Shown: positions 1 through 9,265, counted from the stretch's first letter. The stretch: DNA of 64,000 nucleotides from G963556115 sp963666605 (GCA_965140405.1 OZ223208.1:3038001-3102000), one strand, 5' to 3'. Translations and numbers: made by a program. Notes: a model not told the origin generated them from the letters alone.

Positions 1-355
1 AGATCTTACAGGTGGTCACGGTTGTGAGAAGTCATTCGACTGCTCAGCTCACCCAGCTGGTCGTCTAGTTGCTATCCAGGGTGCTCGTAAATGGGGTAAA
101 ATCGCATTTGTAGGAGAAGGTGGCCCAGTATCCTTCGAACCAAGCCGTGACATCATCCACGACCAAAAGACAATCTACGGTTCATGGGTAACAAACATTC
201 AGAACATGGAACTTCTTGTAGAGAAGCTTGATGAATGGAAGATCAACCCAGATATCACCGTTACAAACAGATTCAAACTTGAAGATGCAAGCGAAGCATA
301 TGCTCTTATGGCAAGTGGTGAATGCGGCAAGGTCGCTATCACTTTCGATATCTAA
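1..355 (+). CDS. Zinc-type alcohol dehydrogenase family protein, C-terminal part (5' truncated)
   Basis: The window opens inside a reading frame (codons start at base 2) that runs 117 codons to a TAA at 353-355. The translation has the look of the nucleotide-binding and C-terminal part of a medium-chain dehydrogenase/reductase: a glycine-rich TGGHG turn, a strand reading GKIAFVGEGG, and the typical C-terminal helix where a LEDASEAYALMASGECGK stretch precedes the last strand. Such enzymes oxidise alcohols or polyols with NAD(P). The catalytic zinc domain lies outside the window, so the substrate cannot be told. A strong hairpin follows at 375-419. Confidence 0.75.
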   Translation, partial: DLTGGHGCEKSFDCSAHPAGRLVAIQGARKWGKIAFVGEGGPVSFEPSRDIIHDQKTIYGSWVTNIQNMELLVEKLDEWKINPDITVTNRFKLEDASEAYALMASGECGKVAITFDI

Positions 356-374
356 GCTCAGCAATATTAAAATA

Positions 375-419
375 ATATTCAAAGCAGAACTCCTATAATT
401 GGAGTTCTGCTTTGAATAT
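375..419. terminator. Bidirectional terminator hairpin between the dehydrogenase and lacI
   Basis: A perfect 19-bp inverted repeat (375-393 with 401-419) encloses a 7-base loop. It lies between the converging dehydrogenase (+) and LacI-family gene (-), so it probably stops transcription from both sides. Confidence 0.85.
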
Positions 420-447
420 ACCCAAAATACATACAAGCTACTTCACA

Positions 448-1485
448 TTACTTATCTTCGTTGTTTTTTCTAGAACTCTCACGCACAATAAGATCAACAC
501 TTATCATACTAACTACCGGCTTACCCTCATTGATATGCTGAATCTTCAAAAATAATTGATCATGCGCTAAGCGCCCTATTTGTACCTTTGAGATATCTAG
601 AGTCGTAAGAGTCGGACTACACATCTGAGACATAGGAAGGTTGTCAAAGCCAACAATTGCGATATCACCGGGTATTCTAACCCCATACTCCTGTAGAGCC
701 CGCATACACCCTAATGCCGTAACATCATTTGATGCAAAAGCCGCCTGAGGTAAAGACGCACCCGCCTCCAAATATCTTTTCATATCTTCGTATGCACCTT
801 CATAAGTACAGTCAACTTTGAAGATCCAGTCTTTATTAACCTTGAACCCATAACGCTGTAAAGCAAGGTAATAAGCTTCTTCTCGGATATAGAAATTTGG
901 TGTAAAGAGATTCCCGCTGAAGAAGCCCACATTACGATACCCAGCATCTTTAAAGTGTGCTATCGCTTTATAGACCGCTTCACGATTATTCATAGTTACA
1001 TAATCAGCAGGCAAGTCATAGAAGTATGAATCGATAAAGACCATTTCTTTGCCAGTCTCCAAGAGAGTCTTGATATCACTAGACACAAGCTCTGTAGCCA
1101 AAACAATATAACCACTTATTTCGGAATCCTCAGAAATTATTTTAGCAATACTACGAATTGATCTTGTTGAGTCAAAAGCATCTATCTCAACACCTACCTT
1201 ATGGAGGTGAGCCGACTCCATTATCCCTTTTATATAGTCTGCAACAAAGTATTCATGGTTACTATTTAAGATATGTCCATGTCGATATATCTTTAAAAGT
1301 TTTATGGTAGTAGCTTTAGCACTTTTACTACTGTCAGATATATACGGATACTTAAGCTCTTTAGCAACTTCTAGAATTTTGTTCCTAGTGCTTTCGCTTA
1401 CCCCTTGTTTATTATTCAAGGCAATAGAGACAGCTGATACAGATACATTTGCTCTTTCAGCTATCTCTTTTATACCGACTCTCAT
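448..1485 (-). CDS. LacI/GalR-family transcriptional regulator
   Basis: The N-terminal helix-turn-helix (IKEIAERANVSVSAVSIALN, about residues 4-23) and the following periplasmic-binding-protein-like sensor domain are those of the LacI family. I place the start at the ATG ending at 1485, five bases after TAGGAG; the upstream GTG is too close to that site. The protein is 345 residues, normal for the family. It is the last gene of the rbs-type operon and is therefore likely its local regulator, sensing the sugar. The linker after the helix-turn-helix lacks the usual N-x-x-A-R-x-L hinge helix, which normally inserts into a central CpG of the operator. That would agree with the CpG-free palindromes at 6196-6212 and 6366-6382, but the link is inference. 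Confidence 0.9.
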   Translation of the reverse strand: MRVGIKEIAERANVSVSAVSIALNNKQGVSESTRNKILEVAKELKYPYISDSSKSAKATTIKLLKIYRHGHILNSNHEYFVADYIKGIMESAHLHKVGVEIDAFDSTRSIRSIAKIISEDSEISGYIVLATELVSSDIKTLLETGKEMVFIDSYFYDLPADYVTMNNREAVYKAIAHFKDAGYRNVGFFSGNLFTPNFYIREEAYYLALQRYGFKVNKDWIFKVDCTYEGAYEDMKRYLEAGASLPQAAFASNDVTALGCMRALQEYGVRIPGDIAIVGFDNLPMSQMCSPTLTTLDISKVQIGRLAHDQLFLKIQHINEGKPVVSMISVDLIVRESSRKNNEDK

Positions 1486-1550
1486 CACGACTCCTACACT
1501 TTATGTATCAATACACAAAATATCAAAGTGCATATTCTATCAAAATAGCA

Positions 1551-2471
1551 TTAAAAATCTATAATTTCTTGATATTCTGGTATAGACTCTTGTGCACCTT
1601 TTCTTGTTACAGCAATAGCTGCAGCTGTCGTTGCAAACTCTAAAGCTGCCAAAGTAGAAAGGTTACTAGCCATTGCGACAACAAATGCACCATTAAAAGC
1701 ATCTCCAGCAGCAACAGTATCAATTGCTGTTACTATCCTTGCAGGAATAAAATGTGAGGTCTTTTCACTTGCACAAGAATAGAAAACACCATCTTCACCC
1801 ATTGTAATGATAACATTATCAATGCCCAACAAGTGTAGCTTTTTAGCAGCTTCAATAGCGCTAACAACATCAGTAGGAACAATACCAGTATAAAACCCAG
1901 TCTCACTCTGATTCGGAGTAAAATAATCCACCATACCTAGCATCTCATCCGGCAATTCACACGCTGGTGCAGGGTTGAGGATAATCTTTGTTCCGTTATC
2001 TTTGGCAATTTTGAATGCATACTCAATTGTTTCAATAGGACTTTCTAATTGAGTAAGCATATAGTCAGAATCAATTATTGCTTTTTTAGCATTGTCAATA
2101 TGCTTAGGAGACAAGCAAGCATTTGCTCCCGGATTTATCCCAATACTATTCTCCCCTGAGTCAGAGACAAAGATCAAGGCTGTTCCAGAACTACAATCAT
2201 TTACTGTGACAATATAATCTGTAACAATACCTTTATTTTTAAAGTTCTCACAGGCTTTTTCACCAAAACTATCATCACCCACACATGCTATAAAGTAAAC
2301 ATTATCTCGACTATTAGATGCTTGGGCAGCAGCTACAACCTGATTCGCTCCCTTTCCACCCCCAGTTATTGTAAAATTATTTCCCGAGATAGTTTGCCCT
2401 GGAGTAGGGATATCCGGTACGTATAACACCATATCTGTATTTGAACTTCCTACAACCACAATATTACTCAT
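1551..2471 (-). CDS. rbsK: Ribokinase (PfkB family)
   Basis: This 306-residue sugar kinase shows the ribokinase signatures in order: an N-terminal GSSNTDMV strand, the substrate loop GGGKGANQ near residue 38, NPAPA near residue 165, and the ATP/anion-hole motif DTVAAGDAFNGAF near residue 250, which holds the catalytic aspartate. It phosphorylates ribose (or a similar pentose) on C5 in the cytoplasm with ATP. The start has AAGGA at a good distance. It follows rbsC by 62 bases and precedes lacI, so the imported sugar would be phosphorylated by the product of the same operon. No rbsD pyranase gene is present. Confidence 0.92.
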   Translation of the reverse strand: MSNIVVVGSSNTDMVLYVPDIPTPGQTISGNNFTITGGGKGANQVVAAAQASNSRDNVYFIACVGDDSFGEKACENFKNKGIVTDYIVTVNDCSSGTALIFVSDSGENSIGINPGANACLSPKHIDNAKKAIIDSDYMLTQLESPIETIEYAFKIAKDNGTKIILNPAPACELPDEMLGMVDYFTPNQSETGFYTGIVPTDVVSAIEAAKKLHLLGIDNVIITMGEDGVFYSCASEKTSHFIPARIVTAIDTVAAGDAFNGAFVVAMASNLSTLAALEFATTAAAIAVTRKGAQESIPEYQEIIDF

Positions 2472-2533
2472 TGTTTTTCCTTATATCACTACTGCAAGCC
2501 TATTAAAGTTACAACTTATATATCCGCGACTTG

Positions 2534-3529
2534 CTATGCGGATACTTCATCACCAGTACTTTCCAAAGACCTCAACACCCTGTTTCTATACGTATCCAAG
2601 ATAACAGCGATAACAATTATAAAACCAGTAATTATCTGCCTTGCAAAATCACCAAGTCCAATAAGTAGCAACCCATTATTAAGTACCCCTATAATAGCTG
2701 CCCCAAGGAAGGTGCCAAGCAATGACCCCTTACCACCGGACATACTTGTCCCACCAATCACCACAGCAGCAATAGCATTTAGCTCAAAACCAACACCAGA
2801 TATTGGACTAGAGATATTTAGTCTTAACATATACAGGATTGCAGCGATACCAATAGACCCGCCACAAATTATAAACGCCATAACTTTAAAAAAGTTTGTA
2901 TTATGTCCTGAAAGCCTTACTGCTTCCTCATTATTACCAATGGCATAAAGCATTCTACCAAAGACAGTTTTACTCAATACAATAGACCCAATCACAACAA
3001 AAAATATCGCAATAATAAATATGATCGGCACTCCAAAGAAGTTTATAGCACCAAAGTTTATAAACGAGTCTGGAAACATAAAGAAGGTACGGGAATTACT
3101 GATATACAATGCCGTCCCTCTAGCAATATTGAGCATACCGAGTGTTACGATAAAGGAGTGAATCTTCCACTTGGTCGAGACCAGTCCATTGAATGCTCCG
3201 CACAACCCTCCTACAATCATACTTGCAATAATCGCTAGTAATATCGCTTCCCATGGAGTAAAGTATTCACGGGTAATTATTATTCCACTCACAATACTAC
3301 AAAGGGCAAGAACCGACCCAACAGAGAGATCGATACCGCCAAGCAATATTACAAATGTCATACCTGAAGCAATTACTGTATTTATACTAATCTGGGTAAG
3401 AATATTTGTAAGGTTTGCTGAAGAAGCAAAACTTTTTGCAGTCAAGGCAAATGCTATACAACACACCAAAAGCGCAACCCCAATACCAGCTTCTTGCAAC
3501 AAAAAGTAAGCTAAACGTTTAATTTTCAT
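2534..3529 (-). CDS. rbsC: Ribose-type ABC transporter permease
   Basis: The 331-residue protein is almost entirely hydrophobic, with about ten membrane segments, and belongs to the BPD_transp_2 family of RbsC, XylH and MglC. Diagnostic stretches are GGIDLSVGSV near residue 64 and the late loop GGTSMSGGKGSLLGT near residue 260, which meets the ATPase. It forms the inner-membrane channel with the RbsA ATPase and receives sugar from the binding protein. It lies between rbsA and rbsK. The exact pentose or hexose cannot be told from the permease; ribose is inferred from the ribokinase neighbour. Confidence 0.9.
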   Translation of the reverse strand: MKIKRLAYFLLQEAGIGVALLVCCIAFALTAKSFASSANLTNILTQISINTVIASGMTFVILLGGIDLSVGSVLALCSIVSGIIITREYFTPWEAILLAIIASMIVGGLCGAFNGLVSTKWKIHSFIVTLGMLNIARGTALYISNSRTFFMFPDSFINFGAINFFGVPIIFIIAIFFVVIGSIVLSKTVFGRMLYAIGNNEEAVRLSGHNTNFFKVMAFIICGGSIGIAAILYMLRLNISSPISGVGFELNAIAAVVIGGTSMSGGKGSLLGTFLGAAIIGVLNNGLLLIGLGDFARQIITGFIIVIAVILDTYRNRVLRSLESTGDEVSA

Positions 3530-3579
3530 CTTTTATAACACTCCATTTTCAATGTATATTTTGTTTTGAATTACAACTA

Positions 3580-5076
3580 TTACCCATTTACATAGTTTGT
3601 GAATGCCAATTTTAAAATTTCTTCTTGATCAAAGTCCTTGCGCTGAACTTCACCAACAATCTCCCCATCCGAAAAGACTAGGATTCTATGGCACAAACCT
3701 AGGAGTTCAGGCATATCTGAAGATATCATAATCAACCCTTGTCCTTCTTCCGCCAGCTTCCACATTAGCTGATATATCTCGTACTTTGCCCCAACATCAA
3801 TACCCCTTGTAGGCTCGTCAAAAATGCAGACCTTACCACCACAGAACAACCACTTTGCAATAACAACCTTTTGTTGATTTCCCCCAGAGAAGTTTCGTAC
3901 CAGTTGATTCAAATTCGGGGTCTTTACTGCAAGATCATCTACCAATTGTTGAGCCATGACATCTTCTTTATGTTTTTGCAGAAAGCCACGAGTTGAGATC
4001 TTTTTGGGATCGGTAAGAGTCATATTGACCTTACACGGCATCTCCAACACCAACCCTTGTGACTTTCTATCCTCAGTAATAAGACTTATCCCAGCTTTTA
4101 CCGCGTCTTTAGGTGACCTAATTCGAAGCTTATTACCCTCAAGATATATCTCACCGCTCTCCTTCTTATCAGCTCCGAAAATTGCTCTCATATTTTCCGT
4201 CCTGCCAGAACCAACAAGTCCAGAAACACCGACAATCTCACCTCGTTTTACATTGAACGAATTAGTGTATTTTGAGTCCCTCCTCTTTAGATCAACGACT
4301 CTGAGTAGCTCCTCACCAACCTTTACGTCCTCTCTAAAGAGAAACTCTTCGGCCATAGATTTACCCACCATCATCTGAACAAGCCTAGGAATATCTACGT
4401 CGCCAATAAGCTTATCCCCTACCTTTTCACCATTTTTCAGTACCGTAATCCTGTCGCCAATCTCAAACAGCTCTTTGAGCCTATGAGAAATATATATAAT
4501 AGTAATGCCATTCTTTTTTAGTCTTCGTATAGTCTTAAACAGTAGCTCAATATCGGTATTTGTTAGACTAGCAGTTGGTTCATCTAGTAGTAGTACCTTA
4601 CTGTCTGTAGAGAGAGCTTTTGCTATCTCAATAAGCTGCATTTTCGCTACACCTAGTAGCTCTACTTTTGTCTTAGGCGATGCATCCAGCCCAACTATTT
4701 TTAAAAGTTCTTCTGTATCTTTGTATAATTTTTTAAAATCAACAAACCCATTTTTACGTGGCAATCTTTCAAAATATATATTCTCCGCGATAGACAAATA
4801 CGGTAGTAGGTTTAATTCTTGATGCACAACACGAATTCCTGCTTGAATTGCATCATGTGGAGATTTTGGTCTATACTCTCTCCCTTCAAACTCCATAGTA
4901 CCTTCTTGATGAGTATATATACCACACAGAACCTTTATAAGGCTTGATTTACCCGCACCATTCTCACCAATCAAGACATGGACCTCACCTTTTCGAATAT
5001 CCATATCTAGGTTCGCTAGTGCTGTAACCCCTGGAAACTTGACCGTTATACCTTTTAAACTTAGTATTTTTGTCAT
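3580..5076 (-). CDS. rbsA: Sugar ABC transporter ATPase, duplicated-domain RbsA type
   Basis: This 498-residue protein has two ABC ATPase domains, as in RbsA, MglA and XylG. The first has a full Walker A (GENGAGKSS) near residue 38 and a Walker B LLLDEPTASL, but its signature helix reads LGVAKMQ instead of LSGGQ. The second lacks a regular Walker A (GLVGSGRTE), as is normal in this family, but has SGGNQQK and a Walker B ending DEPTRGIDVG. It powers sugar import through RbsC. A GAGG ribosome site precedes the ATG. It is separated from rbsB by a 113-base gap holding a hairpin. Confidence 0.93.
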   Translation of the reverse strand: MTKILSLKGITVKFPGVTALANLDMDIRKGEVHVLIGENGAGKSSLIKVLCGIYTHQEGTMEFEGREYRPKSPHDAIQAGIRVVHQELNLLPYLSIAENIYFERLPRKNGFVDFKKLYKDTEELLKIVGLDASPKTKVELLGVAKMQLIEIAKALSTDSKVLLLDEPTASLTNTDIELLFKTIRRLKKNGITIIYISHRLKELFEIGDRITVLKNGEKVGDKLIGDVDIPRLVQMMVGKSMAEEFLFREDVKVGEELLRVVDLKRRDSKYTNSFNVKRGEIVGVSGLVGSGRTENMRAIFGADKKESGEIYLEGNKLRIRSPKDAVKAGISLITEDRKSQGLVLEMPCKVNMTLTDPKKISTRGFLQKHKEDVMAQQLVDDLAVKTPNLNQLVRNFSGGNQQKVVIAKWLFCGGKVCIFDEPTRGIDVGAKYEIYQLMWKLAEEGQGLIMISSDMPELLGLCHRILVFSDGEIVGEVQRKDFDQEEILKLAFTNYVNG

Positions 5077-5128
5077 TAAATAATCCTCAAATTATAATCA
5101 CCTGAAATATACATATTGTTAAAAACAC

Positions 5129-5170
5129 CTTACTGGAGTGGAGAATACAACTATTCACCAATCCAGTAAG
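5129..5170 (-). terminator. Intercistronic hairpin between rbsB and rbsA
   Basis: A 19-bp stem with two mismatches (5129-5147 with 5152-5170, 4-base loop) lies just after the rbsB stop codon. There is no long T tract after it on the minus strand, so it more likely protects the rbsB message or partly attenuates transcription than ends it. That would give more binding protein than membrane components, a common arrangement for ABC importers. Confidence 0.6.
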
Positions 5171-5189
5171 ATACTTACAAAGAGAGTGA

Positions 5190-6137
5190 CTACTTCTTTT
5201 TTACTAGCTCGATAGGAGTCTTAAACCAACCAGTAGGAATATTATCAGGTCCAACTTTGCCTTCTGAAAGTAGATTTAGACCAACTTTGATACCAGCAGA
5301 TGCGAGATCTTGACCAAACTGATCGATAGTAGCAAGAACTTTACCTTCTTCGATCATCTTATTGACTGGAGCAATTGCATCAAAACCAACTATCTGCACA
5401 TCAGTTCTTCCAGCAGCTTGTAGAGCTTTTTGAGCACCAATAACCATTGAATCATTTGCACACATTACACCCTGTACATCTGGATGAACAAGTAGAAGAT
5501 TACTCATAAGCGCATTAGCCTCCTCTGTTTCCCAGTGAGCAGTATTAGATGCGAGTACTTCTAGATCATACTTTTTAACTGAACGCATAAAGCCTTCTTT
5601 TCTTTGCTTAGCATTATCAGCTCCTGGGTTACCTTCGATAATAATAACCTTGCCGCCTTTACCAATTTTTTCGCCTAGGTAGTCACCGACCATCTGAGCA
5701 CCATCAGCATTATCAGGACCAACGAATAAGAAATCTTCTGGAAGTCCAACTTTTTTCAAAGCTTTCTTATCTAGTGTAACATCAAAGTTCACAACAACGA
5801 TACCTTTATCGATAGCTTGCTTTGCAGATTTAGCCATTAGAGCTGAGTCAGCAGGAGCAAGAACGATAACATCTACACCTTGAGCTATAAAGTTTTCAAC
5901 AGCACTTACCTGGGTCATGAAGTCTGTTTCAGAGTTCATACCAACAGCAACTAGTTCGAATGTACCGTCTTCCTTAGCAAATCTTTCAGCACCTTCAACC
6001 ATATTCTTAAAGAATTCGTTTGCTAGTGACTTCATAACCAAACCAACTACTGGCTTATCTGCAGCGGTAGCAGAGGTTACGGAATATGACAGAACAAAAG
6101 CGAGTACTAATAGTGATGAGACTAAGCGTTTTAACAT
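5190..6137 (-). CDS. rbsB: Ribose-type periplasmic sugar-binding protein
   Basis: The 315-residue protein starts with a clear signal peptide (MLKRLV, a hydrophobic core and a TSATAA-type cleavage site near residue 26). The rest is a type I periplasmic-binding fold (Peripla_BP_4): VGLVMKSLANEFFKNM near the mature N-terminus, the DVIVLAPADS turn, and an ANDSMVIGAQKAL stretch. It captures the sugar in the periplasm for RbsA-RbsC. AAGGAG precedes the ATG. As the first gene of the operon it is preceded by a 464-base leader region holding two matching palindromes. Confidence 0.92.
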   Translation of the reverse strand: MLKRLVSSLLVLAFVLSYSVTSATAADKPVVGLVMKSLANEFFKNMVEGAERFAKEDGTFELVAVGMNSETDFMTQVSAVENFIAQGVDVIVLAPADSALMAKSAKQAIDKGIVVVNFDVTLDKKALKKVGLPEDFLFVGPDNADGAQMVGDYLGEKIGKGGKVIIIEGNPGADNAKQRKEGFMRSVKKYDLEVLASNTAHWETEEANALMSNLLLVHPDVQGVMCANDSMVIGAQKALQAAGRTDVQIVGFDAIAPVNKMIEEGKVLATIDQFGQDLASAGIKVGLNLLSEGKVGPDNIPTGWFKTPIELVKKK

Positions 6138-6195
6138 TTTGATTCTCCTTAATTAACAATGCAGAACATTCCGCACCCATTGCGAAACACAAACA

Positions 6196-6212
6196 ACTAA
6201 AAACATTTTAGT
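6196..6212. promoter_or_regulatory. Candidate operator, proximal copy (ACTAAAA-N3-TTTTAGT)
   Basis: A perfect 7-bp inverted repeat with a 3-base centre (aca) lies 59-75 bases upstream of the rbsB start. The same half-sites with the same spacing recur at 6366-6382, which makes chance unlikely. It is a plausible binding site for the LacI-family product of the operon. Confidence 0.55.
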
Positions 6213-6365
6213 AGCAATAACATCACAGAGATAAACATTTACCTAAAACCCTAACAAATATCTCAAATATCGCAAAAACAAGAATTGTGACAAATAAAAG
6301 ATTACACCACAATATCATTTAAGCGAATTTATTTCTCTATTAACCTCAAATATCACCTCTAACCT

Positions 6366-6382
6366 ACTAAAATAATTTTAGT
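6366..6382. promoter_or_regulatory. Candidate operator, distal copy (ACTAAAA-N3-TTTTAGT)
   Basis: This is the second copy of the palindrome, with centre taa and one extra matching pair outside (6365-6383). The two centres are exactly 170 bp apart, near 16 helical turns, a geometry compatible with looping by a dimeric or tetrameric regulator. The rest of the 6138-6543 interval is AT-rich and shows no gene that I can support. Confidence 0.55.
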
Positions 6383-6536
6383 AAATTATGCTAAATCTAA
6401 ACATAATATTTCCCTTAATATAATAAATATAATATCTATATCATATCATAGGATGATGCTATCAATCATTCATCCATATCACTCAAACCAGACTGAACAG
6501 CATCAACCCACATTTCATATTCAACAAGATCGTCAT

Positions 6537-6565
6537 AAAAAAATGGGATAGCAAAAGCTATCCCA
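6537..6565 (-). terminator. queE terminator
   Basis: A perfect 9-bp stem (6544-6552 with 6557-6565, loop of four A) is followed on the minus strand by seven T. It lies just beyond the queE stop. Confidence 0.9.
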
Positions 6566-6601
6566 AAAATTTAAAAAGATGTATATAATTGAAACTTAAA
6601 A

Positions 6602-7276
6602 CTACTTAGGCTCACCCGCAGGCCAAATAATTTTATGCAGCTGCATCTGAAAACGTACGGGAAGATCATCATATAGCATCCATTCTGCAAGTAACGCCGG
6701 CTCTATCTCTGATCCCGGGCCACATAACGGACTGAGTAAAACTGTTGCCCTCTCATCCAGTCCGTGCTTTTCAATTAGTTCCCTTGCATACTCATAGTCA
6801 TTTCTATTAGCAATAACAAACTTTACCTCATCCCCTTTACGCAAATTCTGGAGGTTGTACCAATCCATACACCTACTCATATTTGAGCTAGGACACTTCA
6901 CATCCATAATTCTTGCAATTGGAGGAGGGATAACTCCAATATCTTTAGCACCATTGGTCTCAACTATCACATCATAACCAGCAGACGAAAAGTACATACA
7001 GAGCCTAGGTGTATTTTTCTGAAGCAATGGCTCACCTCCTGTGACACATAAATGCTTCGCGCCTAAAGGCTCGACCTCATCAATGATCTCTTTAAAGCTC
7101 ATAGTCCGCCCACTAGACTCAGCAGTTGCCTCAAGTGTATCACACCAAGCGCACCGCATATCACACCCAGCCAACCTTACAAAGACAGTAGAGATCCCTG
7201 CTCTTGTCCCTTCACCTTGTAACGACCTAAAGATCTCATAAACGTTTAGAGTCAATTCATCATCGAGTTGTATCAT
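6602..7276 (-). CDS. queE: 7-carboxy-7-deazaguanine synthase (radical SAM)
   Basis: QueE converts 6-carboxy-tetrahydropterin to 7-carboxy-7-deazaguanine in the queuosine pathway. The protein has the family's opening EIFRSLQGEG near residue 13, the radical-SAM cluster motif C-x3-C-x2-C (CDMRCAWC) near residue 38, and a CVTGGEP SAM-binding glycine motif near residue 75. I chose the ATG ending at 7276 (224 residues) rather than the upstream TTG at 7285, which leaves only two bases after GAGG. The gene stands alone between two terminators; no queC, queD or queF is near, and I see no preQ1 riboswitch upstream. Confidence 0.88.
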   Translation of the reverse strand: MIQLDDELTLNVYEIFRSLQGEGTRAGISTVFVRLAGCDMRCAWCDTLEATAESSGRTMSFKEIIDEVEPLGAKHLCVTGGEPLLQKNTPRLCMYFSSAGYDVIVETNGAKDIGVIPPPIARIMDVKCPSSNMSRCMDWYNLQNLRKGDEVKFVIANRNDYEYARELIEKHGLDERATVLLSPLCGPGSEIEPALLAEWMLYDDLPVRFQMQLHKIIWPAGEPK

Positions 7277-7358
7277 AGCTTCCAAATCCTCTATAAATTT
7301 TGGTTATAATAATTTTATAAATTTAAAGTATACAAATATATAGAAACATACAAAGAAA

Positions 7359-7388
7359 AATCCCACCACAGAAATGTGTGGTAGGATT
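7359..7388 (-). terminator. rpmB terminator
   Basis: A 12-bp stem with one mismatch (7359-7370 with 7377-7388) and a 6-base loop is followed by a short T-rich tail on the minus strand, between rpmB and queE. Confidence 0.75.
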
Positions 7389-7422
7389 CAAAATACATTT
7401 ACTAGACCGCTAAAGAAGACAT

Positions 7423-7686
7423 CTACGCTTGAACAGCTGTAAGATCTCTAGTACCACGAGGAGCCTTCTGAATTTTTCCAGCCTGAATACAAGAAGCACA
7501 TACAGTCATCTTCTTTGGACCGCCATTTACTAGCGCTCTTACATTTTGAAGATTTGGTTTGAATGTACGATTAGTCTTACCAGAGATCTTCGCACCAGAA
7601 CCACCCTTTTTCTTCTTAGCACCACGACGAGCATACTTTAGACCAAACATAGTCTTTTTACCACAGATTTCACAAAAATTTGCCAT
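7423..7686 (-). CDS. rpmB: 50S ribosomal protein bL28
   Basis: The 87-residue basic protein begins MANFCEICGKK and belongs to bL28, a large-subunit ribosomal protein. The ATG ending at 7686 follows AAAGGAG at 7 bases, so the longer upstream reading frame is not used. Two CxxC pairs (CEIC near residue 5 and CASC near residue 66) mark the zinc-binding form of bL28. Lysine- and arginine-rich segments between them fit rRNA contact. It is a single-gene unit with its own promoter and terminator. Confidence 0.95.
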   Translation of the reverse strand: MANFCEICGKKTMFGLKYARRGAKKKKGGSGAKISGKTNRTFKPNLQNVRALVNGGPKKMTVCASCIQAGKIQKAPRGTRDLTAVQA

Positions 7687-7759
7687 TTCCCTACTCCTTT
7701 GACTGCACTTGCTCACGCAAGAGCATTAGACCTTGATTACAGAAGCTGTAGTACCAAAA

Positions 7760-7768
7760 AGTATACCA
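7760..7768 (-). promoter_or_regulatory. Candidate extended -10 promoter of rpmB
   Basis: The minus strand reads TGGTATACT, an extended -10 element (TGnTATAnT), about 75 bases upstream of the bL28 start. No good -35 is visible. A small stem (7709-7722) sits in the leader and could be a translational control element. Confidence 0.4.
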
Positions 7769-7927
7769 TGCTCAGTAACATCTATAATAAATAAAAAATT
7801 AAAAACATATTAAGGCTAATTATTATCGTATTACTACCAATAAAGTCAACCCCCTTTTATATAAAAACCCTAGAATACATAGTTTTTTTAATCTCATTCA
7901 GACTTATAGCCTAAATAATGAAGTATT

Positions 7928-9265
7928 CTACTTATACTTTTCATCAATAAAGTTAATATCGTAGTCATTATTGACAAAGTTATGATTAGTGATGATCTCT
8001 CTATGGAAAGGAATAGTAGTCTTGATTCCCTCAATTAGGAATTCACTCAGCGCAACCTTTGCTCTAGCAATGGTATCTGCTCTATCTTTACCCTTCACAA
8101 TGAGTTTACCAATCATCGAGTCATATGTAGGAGGGATAGTGTAGCCAGAATATGCAAAAGAGTCAACCCTAATATTTTCACCCATCGGAGGTACAAACAA
8201 ATCAATTTTACCCGGAAATGGCGCGAACTTTCTCTCTGGGTCTTCAGCATTGATACGGAACTCCATAACATGTCCGTCAAACTTGATATCCTCTTGTTTC
8301 CAGCGAAGTTTCTCACCATAAGCAATACGGAGCTGCTCTTCTACTAGATCAAGACCAGTAAGCATCTCTGTCACAGGATGCTCAACCTGAATTCTGGTAT
8401 TCATCTCCATAAAGAAGACTTCGCCCTTTTCATACAGAAACTCAATAGTTCCTACATTTTGATAACCACTTATTTTAGCAAGATTTACAGCAGCCATACC
8501 CATTTTATCGCGAAGTTCAGCATTTACTACTGGAGATGGAGACTCTTCAAGAAGTTTCTGCTGACGTCTCTGCATAGTACAGTCTCTCTCTCCGAGGTGT
8601 ATTACATTACCATGCTCATCAGCAACGATCTGCACCTCTACATGCCTAGGGTGTTCTAGGAACTTCTCAATGTATAGATCTCCATTTCCAAAAGCCACCT
8701 CTGCTTCAGCTCGTGCTTGCTGCATACCACTCTGTAAAGATGCTTCATTGTGAGCAATACGAATACCACGCCCACCACCACCTGCAGTAGCCTTTACAAT
8801 TACGGGATAGCCAATCTTCTTAGCAAGCGCTCTAGCTTCTTCGTCACTCTTTATAATCCCATCACTACCAGGAAGGATTGGCACACCAGCTTTTTCAGCA
8901 AGGTCTCTAGCTCCAGCTTTATCAGACATACGAGCCATTGCTTCAGAAGATGGCCCAATAAACTTGATACCTAAAGAGTTACAGACATCCGCGAAATGGC
9001 CGTTTTCTGACAGGAAACCAAATCCTGGGTGAATAGCTTCGACATCTGTAATTTCAGCGGCAGAGATAAGGCTAGGAATATTAAGATAACTACGCGCACT
9101 ATCAGCCGGACCAATGCAGACAGCAGCATCAGCCAATCTTACATGTAATGAATCCCTATCAGCCTCTGAGAATACCGCAACGGTCTCAATTCCGAGTCTC
9201 TTACATGTGCGGATAATACGTACAGCGATTTCTCCACGGTTTGCAATTAAAATTCTAGAAAACAT
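7928..9265 (-). CDS. accC: Biotin carboxylase subunit of acetyl-CoA carboxylase
   Basis: This 445-residue ATP-grasp enzyme carboxylates the biotin carried on AccB using ATP and bicarbonate, the first step of fatty-acid synthesis. It shows the N-terminal ILIANRGEIAVRI, the glycine-rich ATP lid KATAGGGGRGIR near residue 160, the HLGERDCTMQRRQQK region near residue 233, and the catalytic MNTRIQVEHPVTE near residue 289. Length and order match AccC fully. It follows accB by 39 bases in one operon. No accA or accD occurs in the window. Confidence 0.96.
   Translation of the reverse strand: MFSRILIANRGEIAVRIIRTCKRLGIETVAVFSEADRDSLHVRLADAAVCIGPADSARSYLNIPSLISAAEITDVEAIHPGFGFLSENGHFADVCNSLGIKFIGPSSEAMARMSDKAGARDLAEKAGVPILPGSDGIIKSDEEARALAKKIGYPVIVKATAGGGGRGIRIAHNEASLQSGMQQARAEAEVAFGNGDLYIEKFLEHPRHVEVQIVADEHGNVIHLGERDCTMQRRQQKLLEESPSPVVNAELRDKMGMAAVNLAKISGYQNVGTIEFLYEKGEVFFMEMNTRIQVEHPVTEMLTGLDLVEEQLRIAYGEKLRWKQEDIKFDGHVMEFRINAEDPERKFAPFPGKIDLFVPPMGENIRVDSFAYSGYTIPPTYDSMIGKLIVKGKDRADTIARAKVALSEFLIEGIKTTIPFHREIITNHNFVNNDYDINFIDEKYK

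Noticed and set aside
7277..7358. preQ1 riboswitch before queE
   Set aside because: The leader is too short and AT-only; no C-rich stem or A-rich tail of the class is visible.
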